From Erigeron canadensis (taxonomy: Eukaryota > Streptophyta > Magnoliopsida > Asterales > Asteraceae): 64,000 nt of DNA. Every line of letters starts with the position of its first letter. Within the stretch, counting starts at the first letter, position 1. Positions 10,691 to 21,911 of this stretch are shown piece after piece. The position numbers and the translations under genes are program-made. The stretch spans positions 29,386,055 through 29,450,054 of the forward strand of contig NC_057762.1 of assembly GCF_010389155.1 (NCBI RefSeq), read 5' to 3'. The notes under the pieces are model-generated. The model did not search any database. It was not told the origin of the DNA and saw only the letters and a list, made by a program, of their open reading frames with translations.

Positions 10691-11872
10691 TTTAGTAGGA
10701 TTGATCATTACCCCATGAAAATATATATAACACAAATGTATAGATTAAGTTTGAAATGTGTAGACATAATGATATACATACTTAATACATAAAACCTCTT
10801 AAATCATTTTATTCAAAACTTTTGATATTATATTGAGATAATAAACACTATTTTCTTTTTCATATAAAGTCGCCAAAAGATCTCACCTAAGAGTAGTCTA
10901 AGACCCAGCCCCTTCAATTCGTCACTTCACTGAAGTACCCAAATTGACGAGGAAACCGAAAAATGCGCAGAAACCGACTAGAGCAGTGCAAATGTGTCAC
11001 ATATCTGATGAGTTCTTCGATTATAAGTTTATGTCATAAAAAAGTGACTGTGTGATGCAATGCAACCTATTTGAACTGCTGTAAAGCAACTACAAAACAA
11101 TAATAGATTTTATGTTGTGTTGTGTCGTCTCAATGCAAGTGTCTAGGTTATTTTCGAATGTGTAAGTTTGTTTTAAATACAAAGACTTGTATTATTCAAG
11201 TGTAAATGTATGAGAATGGTTAGTCATCGGACATAATGTCTATGCGGTGTGTACTCTGAGTACTAAGACGATAAATAGGACCAAAGGGTTCCCACTCATT
11301 TATTTTTATTTTTTTTACTCAAGTGTAAAACTATATGGTAAAAAGTTTTTATTAATAACAAAACTAATTAAGGGTAATATTGTTGAGTACAACTTTTTAT
11401 TAAAAACAAAAATAATTAAGGGTAATATACAATGCACTTCTGGGCTTCTCAATTTGCGATGAAATTTTATCTATCCTTCCCACTTGCCAAATTATTTCAT
11501 ACAAAAAGAGAAAAAGATTCTAGGCTAATTCCTGTTGAGCATCCAAAAGTTTTGTCTTGACTCTTGACCGCATGATAAATGAGTATATATTTATGCAAGT
11601 ACTTTATTTAATTTAACCACTCTGGTTGAATTTGGTGTCACTGGCATCAATTGATCAAAGTCGGATACGATCTTTTGACGCTAGCTTAAAAGTTACACAT
11701 TTGTGTTTGTTTTCTTTTAACTGCAAAAATATGTATCGATATAAATTGAACATCTAGCGTAAGATGCTATAAACTTTTGTTACAGATAAAAATCTACAAT
11801 AATCAAATATAAAATCTAGACTTCCTAAGATTTTAAGCGTGAAAACTGTAAATTTAGTAATAAAAAGAAAAA
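10691..11872. other. AT-rich intergenic DNA
   Basis: No gene is supported. An imperfect direct repeat is visible at about 11335-11380 and 11392-11430 (ATTAAGGGTAATAT repeated with flanks). The rest is unremarkable. Confidence 0.4.
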
Positions 11873-12402
11873 GGTTAAATGCATAAAAAGGTAACTTATT
11901 TTCTTATGTTTTCAAATTTTAAACAATAAAGGTAACATCGTTAGTTTATAATGTTAGATATTTGTTAAGTGCCAACGTGACATGACACATCATTAAAAAA
12001 GTCTACGTGACATTTATCTTCATAATGCATACCCCATTTCTATACACATGGCAATGCAAACCCACCTTCATACCCATCATCGATCACGGATTTTTCTTCC
12101 GCCATTTTTACATCCATCACCGATTTATATTTATTTCACCAATAAATGATACCCAATTATTGGAAATGACGATGTTGTTGCGTAAACTGTTAAGATCGAC
12201 CAATTTCTTTGATGATGTGACCTTTTTTTTTTTATTGATGTGGCATGTTACGTTAGAACTTAACAAATGTTTAATGTTAAAAACTAACGATATTACCTTT
12301 TGTTGCATAAAATTTGAAAACAAAGTCCCTTTAATAATCAAAACATAAATACCGTACCCTTTTTAGGAATTATAAATAGGTTACCTTTTTATATATTTAA
12401 CC
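11873..12402. mobile_element. TIR element, family A, copy 1 (530 bp)
   Basis: The left end at 11873-11895 and the right end at 12380-12402 are inverted repeats matching at 21 of 23 positions (core TAAAAAGGTAAC). The interior has phrases such as CGTGACATGACACAT and AAAACTAACGATATTACC that recur, in reverse orientation, in the element at 15234-15910. No transposase is encoded, so it is non-autonomous. The superfamily is not assigned because no clear target-site duplication is visible. Confidence 0.6.
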
Positions 12403-12569
12403 ATAAAAAAAACTCATGTCATTTACCACTAAGTGTAGACATCAGAAAAAAAATTCCACCAAATGAAGGCCAAGTCACTATTTTCACTCCATATATAATG
12501 TTTTTGATACAATCTCAAAGAAAACCGGGGAACACAATAGCTAATTAAAGAAAGCGCCATGATACATAA

Positions 12570-12830
12570 CGACACGACAATGATCTACTGGTCCAGTGGT
12601 GAGTCACCAGGGAATTTTATCCTTGAGGTGGAGGGTTCCATCCCTGCCAAGCGCATAATCGACCCTCTGTTAAATTTCCCATCTGTGGGAACCTCCTGGA
12701 GTTTTTTTCTTGGCATCCAACTCAGTGTGGACACACTGCTGTGATGGATCCTGTTCATTTGATTGGGGAAGGGGGGGGGGGGGGGATTGTGTCGGCATCT
12801 TGAAAGATGTACACCCGTCAAAAAATAATA
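12570..12830 (+). mobile_element. SINE-like retroposon
   Basis: TGGTCCAGTGGTGAGTCACC resembles a pol III A box, and GAGGGTTCCATCCCTGCC about 40 bp downstream resembles a B box. The 3' part carries a run of 15 G (12771-12785) and ends near an A-rich stretch. The start and end are approximate. Confidence 0.5.
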
Positions 12831-12899
12831 ATAATAAATAAAAATAACAAGACAAATTGTAATCTCATTAAAGGCGAAGCCAATGAACAGTGTCACGTG

Positions 12900-13850
12900 G
12901 CGCTGTTCTATTGGTCCACCTGTACCCCACGTTTTTTCTCAGATTTTGTCATATCGGATTCCGTTAAGGTTATTTTTTTCGGTTTTTCTTGGTTTCCTAC
13001 ATAGTTTTTTTTTGGCTTTTGTGTTTTCTTTCTATTGGTTCACCTTTACCCCGCGTTTTTTCGGATTTTTCCATATCGAATCCCGTTAAGGTTATTTTTC
13101 TTTCGGTTTTTGTTGGTTTATTACATAGTTTTTTTGCTTTTGTGTTTTCTTTCTATTGGTTCATCGTATACCCCACATCACTATTTAGATTTTGCCATTT
13201 TGGATCCCGTTTGAGGTTTTTTCTTGGTGTTCGTCATAGTTTTTTGGCTTTTGTGTTCTTAAATAATATATTGGAAACTTTTACTCCACATTTTATTTTT
13301 CCTTTGTTATTTCTATTTACCTGTACCCCGCGTTTTTTCCCAGATTTTGCCATATCGGATTCCGTTAAGGTTATTTTTTTTTCGGTTTTTCTTGGTTTCC
13401 TACATAGTTTTTTTTGCTTTTGTGTTTTCTTTCTATTGGTCCACTTATACCCCGCGTTTTTTCGGATTTTGCCATATCGGATCCCATTAAGGTTATTTTT
13501 CTTTCGGTTTTTGTTGGTTTATTACATAGTTTTTTGCTTTTGTGTTTTCTTTCTATTGGTTCATCGTATACCCCACATCACTATTTAGATTTTGCTATTT
13601 TGGATCCCGTTTGGGGTTTTTTCTTGGTGTTTATCATAGTTTTTTGGCTTTTGTGTTCTTAAATAATATATTGGAAACTTTTACTCAACATTTTATTTTT
13701 CTTTTGTTATTTCTATTTTCTTTAAGGTTATTTATCTTTTGGTTTTTTTGGTTTTTTGATACCTTTTTTTTTTGCGTATATGATCTCTTTTATTGGTTCA
13801 TCATATACCCCGCATCACTATTTAGATTCTGACATTACGGATCTCATTTG
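12900..13850. repeat. higher-order tandem repeat (about 400-bp period, about 120-bp subunits)
   Basis: Subunits start with CTATTGG or a close variant at 12908, 13032, 13153, then again at 13313, 13433, 13553 and 13713. Spacings are about 120 bp within a set and 400-405 bp between equivalent subunits. Each subunit has a TACCCCGCG or TACCCCACATC phrase, CATATCGGATCCCGTTAAGG and a TTGTGTTTTCTTT tail. The third subunit of each set is longer and diverged. Degenerate copies continue to about 14250. The long Phe-rich open frames here are a by-product of the T-rich repeat. Confidence 0.75.
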
Positions 13851-14755
13851 GAGTTTTTTCTTTCATTTTTTTTTTTTGGCATGGTTATCAATAGTAACCA
13901 TGCTTATTAAAACTTGACACGTGGCATCGGTTATAAAGTGACACATCGCACGTTCCTTATAATTTGAATTTTGCCACATTGTATCCTGTTCGGATTTTGT
14001 CACGTTTTTTTCTTTTTTAGTTTTGTTTTTCCTTTTCGGATTTTTTATTACGGGTTACTTCTTTTGTTTTTTTTCACACTTTTTATTTGTCATTCAACCT
14101 TATTGTGATACACCCCGTATCACTACTTGCATTTTGCTATATCGCATCCATTTGATATCTGAATTAATATATTGATATTTTTGTCATATCACATCCCGTT
14201 CAGGTTTTTACTACAGGTTACGTTTTGGTTTCTTGCATACTTTTAAACAAACATATTAATTACAAAATTATTTCTAATTAAGCTGTCGAAAATTCACGGC
14301 ATATATACTAAAATAACGAACCGCTTCAACAAAGGAATTGAGACCCCGCGCCAAAATTTTCTAGTGAACATTATTGGAATATTGGGGAAATTAATTAAAA
14401 TTACTCAACGAGAAGCAGCTAGTCTTCATTGTCACCCCATAATGGAAGGGATCAACGGAAGCAGCAACATCCAAGCCCAAGTCCAAAAATTCAATCACAT
14501 CCGTAACAAAGATTAGTCACTCGAACGAGTATGTTCGGTTTCTTTTCAGGAATAACCACGTATATGAGTTTATTTAATCTTGCTTGGATTTGAAAAACCC
14601 ATGCTTCTAAGAGTTTTTTCATTCCATGTTTAAAATCTATTTCTTCAAATCAAATTCGTTTTGTGGAAAATAAAACATATATCCAACAAAAAGGGGGAAA
14701 AAAAAGAAAACATGCTCTATAAATTCTTTGAAACTCTATGAAGCCCAGCTCCATA
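13851..14755. other. decayed repeat continuation and intergenic DNA
   Basis: To about 14250 it shows degenerate relatives of the tandem subunit (GCCACATTGTATCCTGTTCGG, CATATCACATCCCGTTCAGG). From 14250 to 14747 I see no gene. GACACGTGGC with a G-box core is at about 13916. Confidence 0.4.
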
Positions 14756-15117
14756 TAGAGGTGAACAAAAACCGGTTTCTACCCAACCCGACCCGAAATT
14801 GAACCCGAACCGGTTTTTTGGTCAACGGAACCAAAACCGGGTTTGACCCAACCCGATCCGGTTTGAAACCGGTTTGGGGTCAAACTTTGACCGGTTATTG
14901 ACCGGGTTTGACTCGGTTTTTTTGGCCAAAACCCGAACCCGACCCGATCTCAACCCGGTCTCTAACCGATATTCAAAACCGAAAACCCAAACCGGTTAGT
15001 AACCGTCGGGTTGGGTCAAACCCGAACCGGTTTGGGTCAAACCCGGTTGTTGACCAGTTTCGGGATCGGGTTCGTTTTCGGGCTCGGGTTCCAACCTGGT
15101 TTTTTTGTACACCTCTA
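14756..15117. mobile_element. hAT-type fold-back MITE with 8-bp TSD
   Basis: It starts TAGAGGTGAACAAAAA and ends TTTTTTTGTACACCTCTA, an inverted terminal repeat beginning TAGAGGTG, typical of hAT elements. It is flanked on both sides by GCTCCATA (14748-14755, 15118-15125), a perfect 8-bp target-site duplication as hAT transposases make. The interior is almost wholly built from short AACCGG, GGGTTTGAC and ACCCGACCCG-like words. No transposase. Confidence 0.85.
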
Positions 15118-15233
15118 GCTCCATATATGATATTCCACTCAGGCCCATACCATTATAGCCCACACAACATACACAGCAACTACAAGTCTACATGTAGGTC
15201 TAAAGTTTTTGTTAACCAATATATAATAATAAG

Positions 15234-15910
15234 GGTTAAATACATAATAAGCTAACCTATCTTTTAAAAGAATTTTAAAAAAATAACGTATTTATCTTTT
15301 AATTATTAAAAGGATATGTTTTCAAATTATAAACTATTCATTTATGTACGAAGAGTTGGCCACCAGCTGTCACTTTCTAGGAGCAACCTGGGTTCGAATC
15401 TTGTCAGAGGTAGAATTGAATTTAAGTGGTTGAATTACCTTGACACTATCTCTGCTGGAGGTTATATGGGTACCAATTCGGTACATGGATCAAACGGTTT
15501 CTATCAATCTACCGTTTTTTTTTAAGGTAACATTGTAAGTTTTTAACGTTAAACATCCATTAAGTGTCAACGTAACAAGTCACGTCAATAAAAAAAAGGC
15601 CATGTAATCAAATGGTCTCTCTAAATAGTTTACACAACAACATCTTCATGTCCAACAATCAAGTATCATTTATCGGTAAAATAAATATAAATCGGTTATG
15701 GTAATAAAATTGGTGGAAAAAAAATCGATGATCGATGATGGTAAAGAAATGGGTTTTGCATTGCTATATGTATAGAAATGAGATCTACATTACTAAAATA
15801 AATGTCACGTAGATTTTTTCAAAATGATGTGGCATGACACGCAGGCACTTAATGAATATATACCGTTAAAAACTAACGATATTACTTGTTGATTACAATT
15901 TAAAATCCCA
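15234..15910. mobile_element. TIR element, family A, copy 2 (inverted, truncated)
   Basis: The left end (GGTTAAATACATAATAAGC...) matches the terminal repeat of the element at 11873. The interior between 15540 and 15900 matches that element in reverse orientation (for example GGGTTTTGCATTGC versus GCAATGCAAACCC). The right terminal repeat is missing. A SINE-like insertion sits at 15335-15530. Confidence 0.55.
15335..15530 (+). mobile_element. tRNA-derived SINE
   Basis: GAGTTGGCCACCAGCTG resembles an A box, and CCTGGGTTCGAATCTTGTC about 35 bp on is an excellent B box (GGTTCGAATC). It ends in a run of nine T near 15517. It lies inside a TIR element, so it is the younger insertion. Confidence 0.65.
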
Positions 15911-16087
15911 ATTCTTGACTCGAGCATATATTCATAGGGTTCATAAAATTTTGAAAATTATATACTTATATATAAACTTGAAAGAGCTAATCACCAAATT
16001 GCTATGAATATTGTTATGAAAACTTCACAAATCATAGATTAACTAACATCTAATATAGTATGTATTTAAAATATTATGATTTTGATA

Positions 16088-16400
16088 AGAGTTAATTTCA
16101 CAAATCGTCCTTGTGGTTTTACCAAAAAATCACGTTTCATCCTTTAAACTTCAAAATGACACTAGTATTCCTTTATACGCGGATAATGGTCACGTTTCGT
16201 CCTTTAATCTAACGGATGATGGTCACATTCGTCCTTTAATCTAACGGATGATGGTCACGTTTCGTCCTTTATACGGTCGACTAAAGGACGAAACGTGACC
16301 ATTATCCACGTATAAAGGACTATCAATATCATTTTAAAGTTTAAAGGATGAAACGTGATTTCTTGATAAAACCACAAGGACGATTTTTGAAATTAACTCT
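16088..16400. mobile_element. fold-back MITE, near-perfect inverted repeat (313 bp)
   Basis: The two halves are inverted copies: AGAGTTAATTTCACAAATCG at the left matches, with one change, the reverse complement of the right end. The sequence then stays complementary through CTTGTGGTTTTA and ATCACGTTTC to the centre. It is flanked on both sides by TTTGATA (16081-16087, 16401-16407), a 7-bp duplication. The left arm repeats GGTCACGTTTCGTCC-type words. No coding capacity. Confidence 0.75.
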
Positions 16401-16407
16401 TTTGATA

Positions 16408-16848
16408 ATACAGAGAATATATAGTTTTATTGTAATAACATTAGTTATTATTTATAGAAAAAATTGGTTTATACGTTTGAATTCGTTAGGAGTTAAGGAA
16501 ATTTTTGTCCCTATTCGGCCAAGGCACTTAAATTGTAACGATCTAGTTATTTTAGCATTCAATTCTTTATGTTGCAAAAATGTCTGACACGACGACACGT
16601 CATCGCTGAGTGTCTCAGTGTGTCGCTAAATAGGTCCCAACAGTGTGATAATCAATAATCCAGTTTGTATCACATCTATGAACAGAGCTGGTATATTGAC
16701 TATAGGAGTACATACTAAACATAAGACTAACAGTATTAACAAGCAATAGTGTAAAACCTCAAACATACAAATCAATTTATCAAACACTTACATACAAAAG
16801 TCGAAAGTATATCAGGCTACCTAATATCACCTGCACAATACACCAACT
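16408..16848. other. intergenic DNA and 3' flank of the PP2C gene
   Basis: No gene or bounded repeat seen. The last part should hold the 3' UTR of the minus-strand PP2C gene. Confidence 0.4.
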
Positions 16849-19201
16849 TCAGTTCCTCAAATCAACAACTATAACACTGATATTATCTGTACTGCGTCGT
16901 CCCATAGCAAGACGAACAAGTAAAGCAGCTGCCACTCCCGTTGCACTCCTGGATGGACACAATGACCCCCCTCCTCCCTCAACCGCCCTTTCTGTTACCA
17001 TCCCCCTATTATCTTCTTGTTGGCACTTAAAAACAACCTCGCAAGTCAATTCACTCGACAAAACATCCCACAATCCATCACTAGCTAATATTACACTCAT
17101 GTCCCCTAATTCGCGTTTTGTGAACAAGTATTCTGGTTCTGATGTTACCACTTGTTTCAAAAATCTATCACCTGTTTGAACAAATAATAACAATTTGATC
17201 AAAATTCATGCATCTTATTTAATCAAACTAATTCTATGAAAATATAGTAGAGTAGAATATAACCTATAGCTCGAGACATAGCCAATACACCTTCAACTCG
17301 TGTTCCACTCCCTACAAACAAAACGCGACCCCCCAGAGCTTCAATTCTTGCCCGTTCGTCTTCACGATCAGGCTGGTAACAAACGAATATTTACTTGTAG
17401 AAAAATTACCATACACCTAAAATCATTCTCGATTGTACCAGTAAAAATTAATTATGTAATTTCTTTTAATCTTTTTCTCTATGTTAATGTAACATCTCAA
17501 ATGTCAAATAAATGTATAAACTAAATGTTGTGATTTCCTAACATATGTTAATTGTTATGTGCTAACAAACTATGGACCCCGCATAACACCTATATATGGT
17601 TACAATATTCCACATGTCCTACATTGAAAAAATGATTTCAAAACGACTTCATCAATATTCCACATGTCCTTGAAACAATGAAGTCAAAGTGACTCAAGTC
17701 ATTAAATTTTGCGCATCAAGCGGGGATTCGATCCAAGGTAACCTTTAGATTGAGGGCCTTTTGGTGTGTGTTTTTTTCTTGGATGACTACTGAGCATCAG
17801 ATGTAATGGAGTCCAGCTAGCTATGACTACCTACTATCCTGGTTTGAGTATAGGCCCTCACCTTTGGATGGTGAGGCCAGGACATGTTCCATTCGACAGT
17901 TGCTGTTAAATATAACGAGTTAATGTTTACCTTATGGTCCACCGAAAGTGGCATGGGCTTGCCATGACGACATAGGACGGCGCGTGAATCACCACAGTTT
18001 GCGACTATGATGTATTCATGAGTCAATAACAATACCACCGCGGTCGATCCTACAAAAGACAATTGTGGATGTTGTCTACAAACTTCTACGCTTTCAGGCC
18101 CATTGCATTGACATAAATTCATAGCCATCTCATCCATCCTCTTGAAACTTTTGTTAATTGCCTTCTTCCATAACTCTTCCATTTCGTTGCAATGTGCCGC
18201 CACGAGTCTCACTCGCATCAACTCTTCTTCTAAAATAATATGCATGTTCTCTTTACATAATGCAGACACCTGCCCAGCAAAGTCTTTCTTATTTACTACT
18301 CTGTCTTGCAACTTCACATTTCAGTCACTAATTAAAAATTGTCACATTTAAAAAAAAAAATTCTTATACAAATAGCCCCATACTCACCTATACTATGTTT
18401 TTTTTTAAAAATTATATAACTAAATAATTAAAACATTAATACCATAAACTCGAAAGTTTTTGTTGATACCTTAAGCTTAATAACCGCTAAACCAAGACCC
18501 TTTCTCACATATACTTAGAATTATCTCACATTATATTGTCAAAAAACTTTTTCTAAAACACCTGCAAAAAATAATGTTCCAAACTTTACCTTTGGTTTTT
18601 CCCGAATAAAAGACCAAATAAATATCAATAAAATTGTGTCACAAAATAACTGTTTACTTCCAAAAAAACATTCATCTATAGTGAATCATTTACCTATCTT
18701 ACTTGAATTTAAATCATCTAAAACCTTTATTAACTAGATTTTTTATGTTAATATAAAGTATTAGTAAAAAATGGATATTTCAACAATCTATTATACTATT
18801 AATTGGGTGCATTTTATTATCTACTTCTACTGATGTGATTAAATTAATTAAAAGAGGGTAACGTTGTGCCTTACATGATTTCCTCCATGACCATCAAACA
18901 CGGCAAAATAATGTACCGGTTTTCCACCGTTTAATTCGGGTCGACATAAATTCAACCGAACCGATATCTCGTCTTCCATTTCACGAGCTCGACCCACAAT
19001 CGACATCGACCCGTATTCGGGCAAATCTATCGTTTCTTGATCATCGTATTCCTCCCGAATCTCGGTCTCGGCCTCACACGTCATCACCTTTTGAGACGAA
19101 TTCATTTTTCGTCTCATCTCGATTCTTCGACGTCGCCTTTCACGACATTTAAGTGGCGAATCAATTTCCTCTTCCATCGGTATACCATACACACCCGTCA
19201 T
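16849..19201 (-). CDS. AHG1: clade A protein phosphatase 2C, AHG1-like
   Basis: Minus-strand exons 19201-18875, 18269-17931, 17372-17264 and 17171-16849 join to 1098 nt, 365 residues; all introns are GT-AG. PP2C motifs in order: GRAREMEDE (70-78), [11 protein letters not shown] (99-109; metal-binding Asp103/Gly104), GSTAVVLL and [12 protein letters not shown] (184-209), [18 protein letters not shown] (220-237), [11 protein letters not shown] (250-260), [12 protein letters not shown] (287-298) and [12 protein letters not shown] (352-363). This Mn/Mg-dependent Ser/Thr phosphatase family represses ABA signalling by dephosphorylating SnRK2 kinases. The segment after GGRV reads [11 protein letters not shown], with Val242 where ABI1/HAB1 have the Trp that contacts the ABA receptor. 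Lack of that Trp is known for AHG1, the receptor-insensitive, seed-acting member. Exon 2 was started at the CAG|GTG acceptor because [10 protein letters not shown] continues the family pattern after DGHGGNH. Ortholog assignment is from memory. Confidence 0.88.
17373..17930 (-). other. intron 2 of the PP2C gene
   Basis: Bounded by GT at 17930 and AG at 17373-17374 on the minus strand. It contains GGATTCGATCC (about 17725), which resembles a pol III B box in reverse, perhaps an old SINE fragment, but nothing else that can be defined. Confidence 0.6.
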
Positions 19202-19310
19202 TCATAAATCATAATCTATATCTATATACAATATATCATAAGTGACAAAAAAATATATTCATTAACATAAGTTGTCATTTTGTTACATACAAGGGGAAAA
19301 AATGTAACAA

Positions 19311-19319
19311 ATATATATA
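19311..19319 (-). promoter_or_regulatory. TATA box of PP2C gene
   Basis: A TATATATAT run on the minus strand about 110 bp upstream of the PP2C start codon (19201), a normal distance for a plant core promoter with a short leader. Confidence 0.55.
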
Positions 19320-19438
19320 GGACTAAACATAATGTTTCTTTTTTTTTTCTTTCGTAGGTTTGAATCGAAGAATATGTGAAGAAGAATAAGAAGAAGGGGG
19401 GCGGCTGGGGGCTTCGGTGATTCTGATGATGGGATGTT

Positions 19439-19498
19439 GCCACGTGGAATGAAGGTCAATTTTAGATGGCGATAAACGACGATGGGAGCTGACACGTG
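19439..19498 (-). promoter_or_regulatory. paired ABRE/G-box elements of PP2C promoter
   Basis: CACGTG at 19441-19446 (minus strand ACGTGGC, a canonical ABRE) and CACGTG at 19493-19498 lie 52 bp apart and about 120-190 bp upstream of the TATA box. CCACGTA follows at about 19564. Paired ABREs are bound by ABF/AREB bZIP factors. ABA induction of clade A PP2Cs is established feedback, so the sites fit the gene. Confidence 0.6.
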
Positions 19499-19775
19499 AC
19501 AGTGGAAGTATACTGAGTTTAAAGAGAGATTGTATTTGTGGGTCCATTTTGATTCTTTTAGTACCACGTAAGTTCGTTTTGAAGTGACATCTTTGGGTCC
19601 ATTTTTAAGTTTTTTGGCCCACCGTTTTCTGGCTTTTAAATTGCCCAAATTCACTATTTATATTTCGTTAGTAGGTGACTCATATGACAATGATATCAGC
19701 GCATTGGGTAATGGGTACGTACCCGATTCGTATTTTGTCAAATACAAATTTAGTTTCATTTGTTCCGGTTGTTAA

Positions 19776-20712
19776 GAGGGTAGTCAATGATGAGGACTCA
19801 TCCACCAAAGACTAGTCTATGTCAGTGTCACATCAGCAAAAAACACTCTAAAGACTAATCCCCCAAAATGCACCCAATGGACTCACTCCTCAAGGACTAG
19901 TCTTAGACCCACCAATTATTTAATTCTACTCATTTATCCAAACTTTATACTTTTAACCCTTTAAAATTATAACAAACTAAAACATACACAAATTAAAAAC
20001 ACTTCATTAAAATTAAAAACAACCAACGATTTATTTTTAAAAGATACAGACATTCAAAAAAACATTACAATACTTCAAATAAAGAAAACACGCATAACAC
20101 ATTACATAATATAATTAAAAAAAACAAGATGCAACATAAAACTTATTTCTTCATCTCATAAACTGCTTTGGCAGTTATGATGAAATGCTCCAACGTTGTA
20201 ACCGCACAATCAAGTTGTTCCAGAGCAACTTGAATCTTGTCGAACTTTCTCTGCAGATACGTAAAGTATTGACACTCAAATTCAGTACAATGCCCTGTTT
20301 GTATGTATCTGATTTCTTCTGTACACCATTTTTTTTTTCGCACTTAGCTTTTGCATAACTGCAACAAGTTCCTCATGTAATTTGTTCTTTATGTAATGTC
20401 GTTTGATAATAAAATGTGTTTGATTGTTACAAAAAAGTAGGCGTTAAAGGGAGTAAGGGTGACACTTCTATGAGCCAAATTGATACAAAGGTGACACTAA
20501 AGGGACCTGTTTTGCCAATATTCAAAAGTTGCTAGTAGTCGTTACATTCAAAATAAAATAAAAAAGAATAAATAATCAAACAAACAAACCTCTCGTCCCT
20601 ACAGGAACGAAACTAGCGGACGAGCGACTCGAACGAGCGTGGAACGAGTCTCACCCAACGGTGTGGACTCGTCCCTGTAAACGAGTCCAGGGACGAACCT
20701 ATTGGCTACCCT
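19776..20712. mobile_element. TIR element (about 940 bp), probable Harbinger-like remnant
   Basis: AGGGTAGTCAATGATGAGGA at the left resembles the reverse complement of the right end (GGTAGCCAAT). Just inside the right end, GTCCCTACAGGAACGA and ACTCGTCCCTGTAAACGAG form a second imperfect fold-back. Inside is a 66-codon minus-strand frame (20143-20343: FDKIQVALEQLDCAVTTLEH) that looks like the tail of a longer coiled-coil protein. I cannot name it; a transposon accessory protein is possible. Target-site duplication not established. Confidence 0.4.
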
Positions 20713-21911
20713 ATAAGAGTATATATAGTGGGGTTTTATCTTAATGTCTACTAATCATTGACGAAACTTGAATTAATGTATTATGGGGGCTAAAATGAAG
20801 ATTTTTATTTGAAGGGGTTAAACTAATTTTAAAGTATAATTTGTAATTTGTTGTATAAGTTTAGACATGATAAAATGAATTTTTGAGGGTGACAACCCCT
20901 TGGTCCTAATGAAGCCCTTTAAAATAATCAACTATATATTTTTGTTAAGTAGATCCTTAGTTCTAAATAACAAAGACATATTTTATTCAAAAGTTGTAAT
21001 TCCAGAATAATAAGTGACTCATATAAGTAATATTGTATTAGTTTTTAATGTAAAAGCCTCAATGTTGATGTAAGTTGATGGAATCCTTAATGATGTAGAT
21101 TTAGATGATGGAATTCTTAATGATCAGATATTTCGTAAGTAATCCGATGTATGCCACCTAAAGTTGATAGGTATAGACTATATAGTTAAAAGAATCTTTT
21201 TAAAGAAACGTGTCACACATAAGTGTTTTTAAAAATATCTAACGATAAGATATAGATAATTGGTAATGAGTAATCCTATTTATAACACCTAAACTTTTTT
21301 AGTATAAGAAATCATTATTATCATCAGAACACAAAGAGATCCCCACCAAAATTTGTATTTCATTGAAAATAATTCAATACAACGAATACAATATATAGGT
21401 TCTTCATATGTAAAGATAATCTCTAACTACTTTTAGAGTTTGACTCTATCTCTACAACCTAAAAACCAGTTAACTCCTACTAACAACTTTTAAATAGGAT
21501 TAGGGAATAAGGACTTATCCACACATATCTCGTATGAACAAAACCTTTCGCCGTTTTGTTCTAGTCATGAAATAACTCTTCAATTTTTAACAAATTTTAT
21601 GTTTTTAGAAGATTATATAATTTACAAGGGGTTTGCTAAATACAGTTCTAAGGGCTGCGTTTAAGGTGCATAAATTATTTGTACATTTATCATGAAAATC
21701 AGGGACGGACTTTTAATATGGAAGGTTACAAGTTTTTTTTATGCACGTTACTATTTTGCATTTCCCAATTTATTGTTTTGCAAGGGTATACATGCCTACG
21801 GAATTTATTGTTTTGCAAGTATTCATTTCTCTTTTGGAAAATTATAATTTTATTTAATCTCGTTAGACATCATAACATTATGTGCAGGAAACTTTCGACT
21901 CTTATGTGTTT
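20713..21911. other. AT-rich intergenic DNA
   Basis: No gene, RNA gene or bounded repeat recognised. The short frame at 21679-21978 runs into the next MITE and has no recognisable motif. Confidence 0.4.

Noticed and set aside
12585..12896. 103-codon minus-strand frame across a SINE and a poly(G) run
   Set aside because: It depends on reading through 15 G and the SINE body; not a gene.
12989..13832. Long plus-strand frames rich in Phe and Leu (up to 199 codons)
   Set aside because: They follow the T-rich tandem repeat, overlap each other in different frames and have repeat-driven composition; no start context or domain.
17700..17740. tRNA-like B box (GGATCGAATCCCC on the minus strand) in PP2C intron 2
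   Set aside because: No matching A box or cloverleaf could be drawn; at most an old SINE fragment.
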